From: Rouxiella badensis | Lineage (GTDB): Bacteria > Pseudomonadota > Gammaproteobacteria > Enterobacterales > Enterobacteriaceae | Direction: 5' to 3' | Assembly: GCA_026967495.1 (NCBI GenBank) | Contig: CP114060.1 | Location: 806,001 to 870,000 of the forward strand | DNA length: 64,000 bases | Shown here: piece by piece, positions 43,417 through 52,570 of the stretch | How the letters are laid out: each line of letters begins with the position of its first letter | Numbering within the stretch: the first letter of the stretch is position 1 | The notes under the pieces: generated by a model | Told to the model about the DNA's origin: nothing | Databases searched by the model: none | What the model saw: only the letters and a program-made list of their open reading frames with translations | Position numbers and translations under genes: made by a program

Positions 43417-44799
43417 ATGGCTACTGGAAAGATTATCCAGGTAATCGGCGCCGTGGTGGACGTCGAGTTCCCTCAGGATGCAGTACCGAAAGTGTACACT
43501 GCTCTTGAGGTAGAAAACGGTACCTCCAAGCTGGTGCTTGAAGTTCAGCAACAGATCGGCGGTGGCGTTGTTCGCTGTATCGCAATGGGTACCTCAGACG
43601 GCCTGCGTCGCGGTCTGAAAGTGAACAACCTGCAACACCCAATCGAAGTACCAGTAGGTACTGCGACTCTGGGTCGCATCATGAACGTATTGGGTGAACC
43701 AATCGACATGAAAGGTGAAATCGGCGAAGAAGAACGCCGTGGTATTCACCGTGCTGCTCCTTCTTACGAAGAGCTGGCAAACTCCCAGGAACTGCTGGAA
43801 ACCGGTATCAAGGTAATGGACCTGATGTGTCCGTTCGCCAAGGGCGGTAAAGTCGGCCTGTTCGGTGGTGCTGGTGTAGGTAAAACTGTAAACATGATGG
43901 AGCTTATCCGTAACATCGCGGCTGAGCACTCAGGTTTCTCTGTGTTTGCAGGCGTGGGTGAACGTACTCGTGAGGGTAACGACTTCTACCACGAGATGAC
44001 TGACTCCAACGTTATCGACAAAGTTGCACTGGTTTACGGTCAGATGAACGAGCCACCGGGTAACCGTCTGCGCGTAGCACTGACTGGCCTGACCATGGCG
44101 GAGAAATTCCGTGATGAAGGTCGTGACGTTCTGCTGTTCATCGATAACATCTACCGTTACACCTTGGCCGGTACCGAAGTGTCTGCACTTCTGGGCCGTA
44201 TGCCATCAGCGGTAGGTTATCAGCCAACGCTGGCGGAAGAGATGGGTGCTCTGCAAGAGCGTATCACCTCTACCAAAGACGGTTCAATCACCTCTGTTCA
44301 GGCCGTTTACGTTCCTGCGGATGACTTGACTGACCCATCTCCAGCCACCACCTTCGCCCACTTGGATGCGACCGTGGTACTGAGCCGTCAGATAGCCTCT
44401 CTGGGTATCTACCCAGCGGTAGATCCCCTTGACTCAACCAGCCGTCAGCTTGATCCGCTGGTCGTAGGTCAAGAGCACTATGACGTGGCGCGTGGCGTGC
44501 AGTCTATTCTGCAACGTTACCAGGAGCTGAAAGATATCATCGCGATTCTGGGTATGGACGAGCTGTCTGAAGAAGACAAGCTGGTTGTATCTCGCGCGCG
44601 TAAAATCCAGCGCTTCCTGTCACAGCCATTCTTCGTTGCTGAAGTATTTACCGGCGCTCCAGGCAAATTCGTACCGCTGAAAGACACCATTCGTGGTTTC
44701 AAAGGCATTATCGAAGGCGACTACGACCACCTGCCAGAACAAGCGTTCTACATGGTTGGCGCAATCGAAGAAGCCGTGGAAAAAGCCAAAAAACTGTAA
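43417..44799 (+). CDS. atpD: ATP synthase subunit beta
   Basis: 460-residue catalytic subunit. P-loop is LFGGAGVGKTVNMMELI, catalytic Glu is in GVGERTREGNDFY, Walker B is DVLLFIDNIYRYT and the signature is PAVDPLDSTSRQL. It starts 10 bases after atpG. Confidence 0.98.
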   Translation: MATGKIIQVIGAVVDVEFPQDAVPKVYTALEVENGTSKLVLEVQQQIGGGVVRCIAMGTSDGLRRGLKVNNLQHPIEVPVGTATLGRIMNVLGEPIDMKGEIGEEERRGIHRAAPSYEELANSQELLETGIKVMDLMCPFAKGGKVGLFGGAGVGKTVNMMELIRNIAAEHSGFSVFAGVGERTREGNDFYHEMTDSNVIDKVALVYGQMNEPPGNRLRVALTGLTMAEKFRDEGRDVLLFIDNIYRYTLAGTEVSALLGRMPSAVGYQPTLAEEMGALQERITSTKDGSITSVQAVYVPADDLTDPSPATTFAHLDATVVLSRQIASLGIYPAVDPLDSTSRQLDPLVVGQEHYDVARGVQSILQRYQELKDIIAILGMDELSEEDKLVVSRARKIQRFLSQPFFVAEVFTGAPGKFVPLKDTIRGFKGIIEGDYDHLPEQAFYMVGAIEEAVEKAKKL

Positions 44800-44851
44800 T
44801 GTTCTCCCTTAGGGGATAACGATCGTTACAGTATTAAGAGAGGAAGGTGAC

Positions 44852-45277
44852 ATGGCTGAAAAAACTTACCATCTGGATGTTGTCAGCGCGGAAAAGAGAA
44901 TGTTCTCTGGCCTGGTGCAGAAAATCCAGGTGACGGGTAGCGAAGGTGAGCTGGGTATTTTCCCTGGCCACGCCCCGCTGCTCACCGCCATCAAGCCTGG
45001 CATGGTGCGCATTGTTAAAGAACACGGCGAAGAAGAGTATATCTATCTCTCCGGAGGCATCCTTGAGGTGCAACCGAACGCGTCGACCGTGTTGGCTGAC
45101 ACTGCAATCCGTGGGGTAGACCTCGACGAAGCGCGCGCGCTTGAAGCTAAGCGCAAAGCGGAAGAACACATCAACGGTTCTCACGGCGACGTCGACTATG
45201 CTCAGGCGTCGGCAGAACTGGCTAAAGCGATCGCGAAACTTCGCGTTATCGAACTGACCAGGAAAGCGGGTTACTGA
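44852..45277 (+). CDS. atpC: ATP synthase subunit epsilon
   Basis: 141-residue F1 subunit that inhibits ATP hydrolysis. An N-terminal beta-sandwich (YHLDVVSAEKRMFSGLV, GELGIFPGHAPLLTAIKPGM) is followed by the two-helix C-terminal domain. AGAGGAAGG precedes the ATG. Last gene of the operon. Confidence 0.97.
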   Translation: MAEKTYHLDVVSAEKRMFSGLVQKIQVTGSEGELGIFPGHAPLLTAIKPGMVRIVKEHGEEEYIYLSGGILEVQPNASTVLADTAIRGVDLDEARALEAKRKAEEHINGSHGDVDYAQASAELAKAIAKLRVIELTRKAGY

Positions 45278-45316
45278 TCGGCGAACGCCGCATTAGTCAC
45301 AAAAGCACTGCCAATT

Positions 45317-45344
45317 GAAAAGCGACCTTCGGGTCGCTTTTTTT
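45317..45344 (+). terminator. Intrinsic terminator of the atp operon
   Basis: AAAAGCGACC-TTCG-GGTCGCTTTTTTT, a 10-bp stem with a UUCG tetraloop and T-run, about 40 bases after atpC. Confidence 0.93.
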
Positions 45345-45574
45345 ACCTTTAAAAAAGCCCATTTTTCGGCATCTTCTTCATTCAATTCATGCCGTTTCAA
45401 TGGAATACTGTCTACTAATGATGACAGTTTTGAGGCGTTTCTTTTCGCGTCGCTTACAGAGTGTTCAACCCTTGCCCCGTGCGGCTTGTGGGTAGTTTTT
45501 ATTGAAAAATATGTAGTAATCTGACCGGCTAACGGGTTACTTTTATCAATCAAACTGGATTTGTCAGGTTGCCT

Positions 45575-46948
45575 ATGTCTAACAGCGCACTAAGTGTCGT
45601 GATCCTCGCCGCAGGCAAGGGCACACGTATGTACTCCAATCTTCCCAAGGTACTGCATCCGCTCGCCGGAAAATCGATGGTTCAGCACGTTATCGATGCT
45701 GCAACCCGCGTCGGCGCCAACAACGTTTACCTGGTTTACGGCCACGGCGGTGAGTTGCTCAAGCAGAGCCTCGCAGCCAGCGAGCTGAACTGGGTGTTGC
45801 AGGCCGAGCAGTTGGGTACCGGGCACGCCATGCAGCAGGCAGCACTGCATTTCTCCGATGACGAAGACGTATTGATGCTTTACGGCGACGTGCCGCTTAT
45901 CTCCGTCGATACGCTGAAAAAGCTGTTGGCCGCGAAGCCCGAAGGCGGTATTGGTCTGCTGACCGTCAAGCTTGACGATCCGACCGGATATGGCCGTATC
46001 GTGCGCGAAAATGGCGAAGTCGTCGGTATCATCGAACAGAAAGATGCCTCGGCCGAGCAGCTGAAAATCAATGAAATCAACACCGGCATTCTGGTTGCCA
46101 ACGGGGCCTCGTTCAAGCGCTGGTTGAACAAACTCTCGAACAACAATGCGCAGGGTGAATATTACATCACCGACATCATCGCGATGGCGCACGCCGAAGG
46201 CCACAAGATTGCCACCGTGCATCCCGCTCGACTGAGTGAGGTCGAAGGCGTAAACAATCGTCTTCAGCTTTCCCGCCTTGAGCGTGTTTATCAGCAGGAA
46301 CAGGCCGAGCGTCTGCTGCTGGAAGGCGTGATGCTGATGGACCCCGCTCGCTTTGATCTGCGCGGCGAGCTGTCGCATGGTATCGACGTGAGCATTGACG
46401 TCAACGTGGTCATTGAAGGTAGGGTCAAGCTGGGGGACCGCGTGGTGATTGGCGCAGGCTGTGTGCTGAAAGACTGCGTCATCGGTGACGACTGTGTCAT
46501 TAGCCCTTACAGCGTGTTCGAAGGCGCTACCTTACAGGCAGACTGCACCGTCGGTCCTTTCGCACGTTTGCGTCCAGGGGCCGAACTGGGCCAGGCTGCG
46601 CACGTCGGCAACTTCGTCGAGATTAAGAAAGCCAGCCTCGGCGCAGGCACCAAGGCCGGTCACCTCAGCTATTTGGGCGACGCGACGATTGGCGATAACG
46701 TGAATATTGGCGCAGGCACCATTACCTGCAACTATGACGGCGTGAACAAGTCGCAGACTATTATTGGTGATAACGTCTTCGTGGGGTCCGATACCCAGCT
46801 TATCGCGCCGGTCCGCGTTGGCAACGACGTGACCATTGCGGCGGGCACTACCCTCGCCCGCGATGTGCCTGAAGGCGGTTTGGTTATCAGTCGCGTCACT
46901 CAGGTACACAAGCCTGATTGGAAACGTCCGGTGAAAAGAAAGGCTTAA
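45575..46948 (+). CDS. glmU: GlmU, GlcN-1-P acetyltransferase / UDP-GlcNAc pyrophosphorylase
   Basis: Bifunctional enzyme making UDP-GlcNAc for peptidoglycan and LPS. The N-terminal uridylyltransferase has VVILAAGKGTRMYSNLPKVL and LMLYGDVPLI. The C-terminal left-handed beta-helix acetyltransferase shows IGPFARLRPGAEL-type hexapeptides and the catalytic GAGTITCNYDG region. I start at ATG 45575 (458 codons including stop); a TTG six bases earlier is also in frame. Upstream of glmS on the same strand. Confidence 0.97.
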   Translation: MSNSALSVVILAAGKGTRMYSNLPKVLHPLAGKSMVQHVIDAATRVGANNVYLVYGHGGELLKQSLAASELNWVLQAEQLGTGHAMQQAALHFSDDEDVLMLYGDVPLISVDTLKKLLAAKPEGGIGLLTVKLDDPTGYGRIVRENGEVVGIIEQKDASAEQLKINEINTGILVANGASFKRWLNKLSNNNAQGEYYITDIIAMAHAEGHKIATVHPARLSEVEGVNNRLQLSRLERVYQQEQAERLLLEGVMLMDPARFDLRGELSHGIDVSIDVNVVIEGRVKLGDRVVIGAGCVLKDCVIGDDCVISPYSVFEGATLQADCTVGPFARLRPGAELGQAAHVGNFVEIKKASLGAGTKAGHLSYLGDATIGDNVNIGAGTITCNYDGVNKSQTIIGDNVFVGSDTQLIAPVRVGNDVTIAAGTTLARDVPEGGLVISRVTQVHKPDWKRPVKRKA

Positions 46949-47142
46949 GCTAGAATCTTAAGTGAGAATAAAACGGGTGCAGTTCGCTGCACCTGATTTA
47001 TTGAGGCTTACAATTGTGTTTTGCACTGTTCGTCGCCACGTCATGGCCAGTGCAAAACATAATAATCCCCAACTCTCTACAAGGCTCGGGGAACCCGCGC
47101 GGCACGACCGTAGCGGATATCAATCAGGTTAAGGCATCAAAA

Positions 47143-47162
47143 AAGGTCTGTGAACAGACCTT
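47143..47162 (+). promoter_or_regulatory. Hairpin in the glmS leader
   Basis: AAGGTCTG-TGAA-CAGACCTT, an 8-bp perfect stem ending four bases before the glmS ribosome site (TAGGA). In E. coli the glmS leader folds over its ribosome site and is opened by the sRNA GlmZ; this stem may be the counterpart. A second hairpin (GGTGCAG/CTGCACC near 46976-46993) follows glmU. Confidence 0.5.
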
Positions 47163-47179
47163 CTATAGGAATAAAACCG

Positions 47180-49009
47180 ATGTGTGGAATTGTTGGCGCA
47201 GTAGCGCAACGCGATATTGCTGAAATTCTGTTGGAAGGATTACGCCGTCTGGAATACCGCGGCTATGACTCTGCCGGTCTGGCCGTTGTGGATAACGAAG
47301 GCCATATGGGACGCCTGCGTCGCCTGGGCAAAGTACAGGTGCTGGCAGACGCACTGGACGCGCATCCGCTGCACGGCGGCACCGGTATTGCCCACACCCG
47401 TTGGGCAACGCACGGCGAACCGTCCGAGGCAAATGCCCACCCGCACGTGTCTGACTACATCGCCGTGGTGCATAACGGTATTATCGAAAACTTTGAGCCG
47501 CTGCGCGTTCTGCTGATCGAGCGTGGTTACCGTTTCGAGTCTCAGACCGATACCGAAGTTATCGCGCACCTGGTGCACTGGGAACTGCTGCAGGGCGGTA
47601 CGCTGCTCGAAGCCGTACTTCGCGTCATTCCTCAACTGCGTGGCGCTTACGGCACCGTGGTGATGGACCAGCGCGATCCCTCGGTGCTGGTGGCCGCACG
47701 CTCTGGCAGTCCGCTGGTGATTGGTCGTGGTGTGGGTGAAAACTTTATCGCTTCCGACCAGCTGGCGCTGCTGCCCGTGACTCGTCGTTTCATGTTCCTT
47801 GAAGAAGGTGACGTGGCCGAAATCAAACGCCGTGAAGTCAATGTGTTCGACAAACACGGCAAGGCGGTTGAGCGCCCAGAAATTGAATCTAAGGTGCAGT
47901 ACGACGCTGGCGATAAAGGCGCGTACCGTCACTACATGCAAAAAGAGATCTACGAACAGCCGCAGGCGATTAAAAACACCCTCGAAGGGCGTTTTAACCA
48001 CGGCCAGATCAACCTGAGCGAACTGGGTCCTGACGCCGACGCGCTGCTGGCTAAAGTGCAGCACGTGCAGATTATTGCCTGCGGGACGTCCTATCACTCG
48101 GGTATGGTCGCGCGCTACTGGTTCGAAGCTCTGGCCGGTGTGCCGTGCGACGTCGAGATAGCCTCCGAATTCCGCTATCGTAAATCCGCCGTCCGCCCAG
48201 GCAGCCTCATCATCACGCTGTCTCAGTCGGGTGAAACTGCGGATACGCTGGCTGCGCTGCGTCTTTCCAAAGAGCTGGGCTATTTAGGGTCGCTGGCCGT
48301 GTGTAACGTAGCCGGCTCTTCACTGGTGCGTGAATCTGACCTCGCGCTGATGACTAAGGCTGGCACGGAAATCGGCGTGGCATCGACCAAGGCTTTCACC
48401 ACTCAGCTGACCGTTCTGCTGATGCTGGTGGCGCGCGTTGGCCGTTTGAAAGGCATGAGCGAGCAGGTTGAGCATGAAATCGTTCACGGGCTGCAGGCGC
48501 TTCCTGCGCGCATTGAACAGATGCTGTCGCTGGATAAAACCATTGAATCGCTGGCCGAAGGATTCTCAGACAAGCACCATGCGCTGTTCCTCGGTCGCGG
48601 CGATCAGTATCCGATAGCGATGGAAGGTGCGCTGAAGCTGAAGGAAGTTTCCTACATTCACGCAGAAGCCTATGCCGCCGGTGAACTGAAGCACGGACCA
48701 CTGGCGCTGATCGATGCCGATATGCCGGTCATCGTGGTTGCACCAAATAATGAACTTCTGGAAAAACTGAAGTCCAATATCGAAGAAGTGCGCGCACGCG
48801 GCGGTCAGCTGTACGTGTTCGCCGATCAGGACGCCGGTTTCACCGATAGCGAGGGTATGAAGATCATTCAGCTGCCGCACGTTGAAGAGATTGTGGCCCC
48901 GATTTTTTACACCGTTCCGCTACAGTTGCTGTCGTATCATGTCGCGCTTATCAAAGGCACGGATGTCGATCAGCCGCGTAACCTGGCGAAATCCGTTACC
49001 GTAGAGTAA
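47180..49009 (+). CDS. glmS: GlmS, glutamine:fructose-6-phosphate amidotransferase
   Basis: 609-residue enzyme that makes glucosamine-6-phosphate. The mature N-terminus MCGIVGAVAQRDIAEILLEG exposes the catalytic Cys; the glutaminase domain has HTRWATHGEPSEANAHPH, and two SIS sugar-isomerase domains follow (CGTSYHSGMVARYW; GTEIGVASTKAFTTQL). It ends DQPRNLAKSVTVE, the conserved C-terminus that Tn7 TnsD recognises. The ATG at 47180 is the family start; the upstream in-frame extension is leader. Confidence 0.97.
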   Translation: MCGIVGAVAQRDIAEILLEGLRRLEYRGYDSAGLAVVDNEGHMGRLRRLGKVQVLADALDAHPLHGGTGIAHTRWATHGEPSEANAHPHVSDYIAVVHNGIIENFEPLRVLLIERGYRFESQTDTEVIAHLVHWELLQGGTLLEAVLRVIPQLRGAYGTVVMDQRDPSVLVAARSGSPLVIGRGVGENFIASDQLALLPVTRRFMFLEEGDVAEIKRREVNVFDKHGKAVERPEIESKVQYDAGDKGAYRHYMQKEIYEQPQAIKNTLEGRFNHGQINLSELGPDADALLAKVQHVQIIACGTSYHSGMVARYWFEALAGVPCDVEIASEFRYRKSAVRPGSLIITLSQSGETADTLAALRLSKELGYLGSLAVCNVAGSSLVRESDLALMTKAGTEIGVASTKAFTTQLTVLLMLVARVGRLKGMSEQVEHEIVHGLQALPARIEQMLSLDKTIESLAEGFSDKHHALFLGRGDQYPIAMEGALKLKEVSYIHAEAYAAGELKHGPLALIDADMPVIVVAPNNELLEKLKSNIEEVRARGGQLYVFADQDAGFTDSEGMKIIQLPHVEEIVAPIFYTVPLQLLSYHVALIKGTDVDQPRNLAKSVTVE

Positions 49010-49025
49010 CAGGCCCTCGGTCAGT

Positions 49026-49066
49026 AAAAAGTCCGGTTATGCTCTCGTAGCGTGCCGGACTTTTTT
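49026..49066 (+). terminator. Intrinsic terminator of glmS
   Basis: AAAAAGTCCGG / CCGGACTTTTTT hairpin about 20 bases after the stop. The usual Tn7 insertion point (about 25 bases past glmS) would fall inside this element. Confidence 0.9.
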
Positions 49067-49126
49067 ATGACTGCGCTCCTTAAAAATCGCTGGAATAAGA
49101 ATTTATAATTTTTAGTCAGGGATAAT

Positions 49127-50083
49127 ATGAACGTTTATTTTTTCAACTGGTCAACGAGTTACGAACAAACGATGGTTCGTTATTTGGTTAAAAACTATGG
49201 AGTTAAAAACGTTTTTACACCAAGAAAGATCCATAGACTACATCAGAAATTTAAATTTTTAGGCCTTACGTCCTCGCGGATTGCTAAATCCCACATTGCT
49301 AAAAAATTAAATGACATCAAAAGCGATGACCTGCTTATCACGCATGACAGCAATATTTTCTTTGGGGTTAACAAGGACGTCATTAAGCACCTGGATTGCA
49401 AAAAAATCCTCTTGTTACGCAACCCGGTTTCTCGCGAATTCGTAGACAGTGCCGCCTCGTTATTTGATAAAATTTATACTTTTGAAGAGGGTAGGTCCCT
49501 GGAACTGGGCGTTGACTATCTCCCGCAGTTTCTTCCCGTGGGCTACAAAGAGGCCAAAACCTATGATGCGTTTAAATTAGAAGCCCGGCAGCCAAGATGT
49601 TTCTTCCTCGGACGCGATAAGGGTCGCATAGCCTATCTCACCCAGCTGGCTGAGCGTTTAGAAAAGGCAGGGTGCGAAATCGACTTTTCAATTGTTAAAG
49701 ACAAGACCTCACAGGGTGAATCCCCTTATTACGTCGATCAGGAGTTTGAGTATTCCTACAGTTTCTTAAAAACGGTGATGTCGGATGTGGTGGTCGATAT
49801 TGTTCAGCAGGGACAAACCGGTTTTACGCTGCGCATACTGGAGGCCATTTTCCTTAACAAGAAAGTGATCACCAATAACGCCGAGCTAGCCCATTCCGAG
49901 TTTTATTCTCCTGAGCGTGTTTTTATTCTGGGTAGTAGAGAGTGGCAGGAAATCTCGGCATTTTTAGCCGGTAACCCGGTGCCGCTGGACCCTGACCTGC
50001 TCTATAAATACAGCCCGGACAATATGCTAAACACCATCACCGAATCTCTGGGGATGCCGCACTCGCGCATTAACTCAGTCTGA
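49127..50083 (+). CDS. Glycosyltransferase-like protein (GT-B fold suspected)
   Basis: 318-residue protein that I cannot name. The C-terminal half contains MSDVVVDIVQQGQTGFTLRI followed by LEAIFLNKKVITNN, the sugar-nucleotide-binding pattern of GT-B glycosyltransferases (acidic residue before EA, then KKVIT). CFFLGRDKGRIAYLTQLAER resembles the start of the second Rossmann domain. No signal peptide or membrane segment, so probably cytoplasmic. AGGGA precedes the ATG. The DNA looks more AT-rich than the flanking genes. It lies directly behind the glmS attTn7 site, a place where acquired genes settle. A surface-polysaccharide or glycan role is inference. Confidence 0.55.
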   Translation: MNVYFFNWSTSYEQTMVRYLVKNYGVKNVFTPRKIHRLHQKFKFLGLTSSRIAKSHIAKKLNDIKSDDLLITHDSNIFFGVNKDVIKHLDCKKILLLRNPVSREFVDSAASLFDKIYTFEEGRSLELGVDYLPQFLPVGYKEAKTYDAFKLEARQPRCFFLGRDKGRIAYLTQLAERLEKAGCEIDFSIVKDKTSQGESPYYVDQEFEYSYSFLKTVMSDVVVDIVQQGQTGFTLRILEAIFLNKKVITNNAELAHSEFYSPERVFILGSREWQEISAFLAGNPVPLDPDLLYKYSPDNMLNTITESLGMPHSRINSV

Positions 50084-50696
50084 CCCACCTGCGGCCCGCA
50101 AGCACGGTGAGAATGATGATGCTCAAACCCGCCGTGAGATGCATAGCGAAGTCAAACCGGTGAAGATGGACCTCGTGGCACAGCGACAGCAGCATTGAGC
50201 ACATGAAGGCGATCCCGCACCCCGCCAGGGCCAGCGTTTTACCGGGGTAAAGCGAACGCGTGCGGTGCAGGCTGGCTATCGAGATAACGATCATCGGCAG
50301 GCTGGCCAGCAGCATAAACAGATAACAGTGCACGCCTTCGCCCACTTTTAACGTGCTGGAGGGGGACATGTTGAGCAGATTGACCCCCAGCCAGAGCACG
50401 GCGAGCAGCGCTGCCCATTTTAGCCTCAGTGGCTGACGCCCGGCGATGCTGAGAGTAAAGGCGGCGGCCATGGCGCTGGCTCCGATGATAAAAGACAGCA
50501 GCAGCGCGACCAGCGCCGGAACGGCGCCCGCCTGTGACCAGTCGGTAAATCTATTGTGCAGTGCCCAGCTGGTGAGCGTACCGCAGGGCAGCACGGCAAT
50601 AATCCAGGCGGCGACGCGCCAGCGGGTAGGCCAGACGCGTTTCACCGGCTTTGCCGTGTCGCTGAGTTTGTCGATCAACAGGTCATGATTTCTCAC
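50070..50696 (-). CDS. NrsF (DUF1109), anti-sigma factor in the inner membrane
   Basis: About 208 residues with six hydrophobic segments (for example WIIAVLPCGTLTSWAL, VALLLSFIIGASAMAAAFTL, LMLLASLPMIVISIASL), the layout of the NrsF/DUF1109 family that holds ECF16-type sigma factors inactive at the membrane. Cysteines occur in several segments (LPCGTL, HCYLF, AGCGIAFMCS, SLCHEVH), consistent with sensing thiol or metal stress. I take a GTG start at 50696 that overlaps the end of the sigma gene; an ATG at 50711 is an alternative. It overlaps the tail of the converging glycosyltransferase-like gene by 14 bases. Confidence 0.75.
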   Translation of the reverse strand: MRNHDLLIDKLSDTAKPVKRVWPTRWRVAAWIIAVLPCGTLTSWALHNRFTDWSQAGAVPALVALLLSFIIGASAMAAAFTLSIAGRQPLRLKWAALLAVLWLGVNLLNMSPSSTLKVGEGVHCYLFMLLASLPMIVISIASLHRTRSLYPGKTLALAGCGIAFMCSMLLSLCHEVHLHRFDFAMHLTAGLSIIILTVLAGRRWVRLS

Positions 50697-51249
50697 GATT
50701 ACCGTTCCCATATTGACGAAGGTTGAGCATCGCGCGATGCAATAGAGACTTGACCGCCGAGACGGAGAGATTACTTTCTGCGGCCGTCTGCGCGAGGCTC
50801 TGTTCGCGCAGGTGCACAAACTCCACCATCTCGCGCTGACGCGGCGGCAGACTGCCTAAATAGCCGGTTAATTCTTCGTGCTCCTCCCGTCCATTGGCGT
50901 CCGAACCTTCTCGTACAGCCGGGTAATGCAGCAGCGCGTCTTCATCCTGCACTTCCTGTCGACGTCCTCGCTGGCGCAGTGCATCAATCGCCCGCGCCGA
51001 AGCTATGGCGGCAACCCAGGGCAGGATAGGCCGCTGTGGATCATAGGTATGGCGCACACGATGAATTGCCAGCAGCGCTTCTTGAATCACGTCTTCCACC
51101 AGGGCTTCATCACGGATTTTTTTGCGCACAAAACCTCGGATGGCAGGAACCATCTCTTTCAATAGCTGGTTGTAGGCCGCTCTGTCGCCCGACTGAGCGC
51201 GAGCCATTAGAGCAGGCCACTTCAGCGCGCGGACGTCAGTTTCCGCCAT
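50683..51249 (-). CDS. ECF-family RNA polymerase sigma factor (SigF/ECF16-like)
   Basis: 188-residue sigma factor with only regions 2 and 4. Region 2 shows ALVEDVIQEALLAIHRV and LPWVAAIASARAIDALRQRG; region 4 has LPPRQREMVEFVHLREQSL and the helix-turn-helix NLSVSAVKSLLHRAMLNLR. The overlapping downstream NrsF is its predicted membrane anti-sigma. The gene starts 58 bases behind the dsbD-like gene and probably belongs to the peroxiredoxin-led transcript. Group assignment comes from the NrsF partner and overall sequence. Confidence 0.87.
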   Translation of the reverse strand: MAETDVRALKWPALMARAQSGDRAAYNQLLKEMVPAIRGFVRKKIRDEALVEDVIQEALLAIHRVRHTYDPQRPILPWVAAIASARAIDALRQRGRRQEVQDEDALLHYPAVREGSDANGREEHEELTGYLGSLPPRQREMVEFVHLREQSLAQTAAESNLSVSAVKSLLHRAMLNLRQYGNGNREKS

Positions 51250-51307
51250 TGCCTGCGTTTATTTCATGGGGGCGGTGCATCTGGATGGCGTTCACTCATC
51301 AATGTGT

Positions 51308-52546
51308 TCACGTTTTTTTACCGCTTTCTGCTGCGTTATCGAGCGCGGTGATGACAATCCCTGGTGTCAGCACCTGAGGCAGAATGACGGGTTTGCCGCC
51401 GTCCGCCGGATAGACCACGTAAAGCGGTAGGCCGCCGCGGCCAAAATCACTGAGCGCTTGTTCGACGTCTGGATTGTACTTGGTCGAATCTGCGATCATA
51501 TAAATAGTATTGGTGCGTGCCATCGCGGCTTTGACCGCCTGAGTCGACAGCGAGGTGCGTTCATTCACCTGGCAGGTGATACACCATGAGGCGGTGAAAT
51601 CGACAAAAATGGGTTTGCCCTGTCCTTTTATCGCATCGACGTTTTGCGGTGACCATGCCACCGCGGCGGCCGCCTGTGAGGCCTCTGCCGAGTCTAGCGG
51701 ACCGGACGATGTTTTCAGATTAGCCAGCGGCGGCACCACTAACAAAAGGAAGACGGCGGTGGCGATGTGCAGCGCCCAGTGGCGTTTTCCCATCATTCTG
51801 CGCTTCTGAGCCATGCCATACAGCCAGGCTGCAAAACTGAGCAGGATACAGCAGGCCAGAATAGCAGCCAGCGCTATCGAGCCGGCCTGACGCTCCAGCA
51901 CCCAGATGAGCCAGGCGACGGCACCGAGCATCGGAAACGCCAGGCCGTGTTTCAGCGTCACCATCCAGGCGCCGGGCGCAGGTAATATTCGTGCCAGCAC
52001 CGGGAAGAAAGAGATAAGGGTAAAAGGTGCCGCGAAGCCAAGGGCCAGTGCGATAAAGATAACCAGGCTGACCCTCGGCGGCTGCGTTAACGCATAGCCG
52101 ATAGCGCTGGCCATAAACGGCGCGCTGCACGGCGTCGCGACAATAATTGCCAGCGCGCCGGTCAGCGCAGAACCGGTCAGACCGCCGCGCCCACCGCCCA
52201 CCTCACCCACCTTTTGGACCGAGAGTCCGACTTCAAACAGCCCGAACAGGTTCAGCGCCGACGCCAGCATCACCAACACCAACAGCGCAATCACCAGCGG
52301 CGACTGGAGCTGGAATCCCCAGCCGACTGCCGCACCGCCGGAACGGGCCAGCAACAGCACGCCCGCGAGTGCGAACATGGTGACGACCACGCCGAACAGG
52401 AACGCCAAACCTTCAGCTCTGGCCTGTGCGGGTTTATCGTGGTGGCGAATCAGGCTCAGCGCTTTGAGCGAGATAACCGGGAACACGCACGGCATTAGGT
52501 TGAGAATAATGCCACCCAGGAAGGCGGCGGCGAGGGCAGTCAGCAT
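51308..52546 (-). CDS. DsbD-like thiol:disulfide electron transporter without the alpha domain
   Basis: 412-residue protein of the DsbD/ScsB family, which carries electrons from cytoplasmic thioredoxin to periplasmic thiol proteins. Eight or so membrane helices include both redox-active Cys motifs, IILNLMPCVFPVISL and IIVATPCSAPFMASA. The C-terminal periplasmic thioredoxin domain has DFTASWCITCQVNER. The usual N-terminal alpha domain and signal peptide are absent; translation begins at the first membrane helix. It lies 24 bases behind the exported peroxiredoxin, the likely recipient of its electrons. Confidence 0.85.
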   Translation of the reverse strand: MLTALAAAFLGGIILNLMPCVFPVISLKALSLIRHHDKPAQARAEGLAFLFGVVVTMFALAGVLLLARSGGAAVGWGFQLQSPLVIALLVLVMLASALNLFGLFEVGLSVQKVGEVGGGRGGLTGSALTGALAIIVATPCSAPFMASAIGYALTQPPRVSLVIFIALALGFAAPFTLISFFPVLARILPAPGAWMVTLKHGLAFPMLGAVAWLIWVLERQAGSIALAAILACCILLSFAAWLYGMAQKRRMMGKRHWALHIATAVFLLLVVPPLANLKTSSGPLDSAEASQAAAAVAWSPQNVDAIKGQGKPIFVDFTASWCITCQVNERTSLSTQAVKAAMARTNTIYMIADSTKYNPDVEQALSDFGRGGLPLYVVYPADGGKPVILPQVLTPGIVITALDNAAESGKKT

Positions 52547-52570
52547 AATGAACCCACTTAAGTCTGAAAG

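Noticed and set aside
45293..45553. 86-codon minus-strand frame between atpC and glmU
   Set aside because: It crosses the atp terminator, lacks a ribosome site and has no conserved sequence.
45590..46378. 262-codon frame antisense to glmU
   Set aside because: Shadow of glmU codon use; no family resemblance.
47240..48097. 285-codon frame antisense to glmS
   Set aside because: It mirrors the codon bias of glmS, has no ribosome site or recognisable domain, and glmS is certain.
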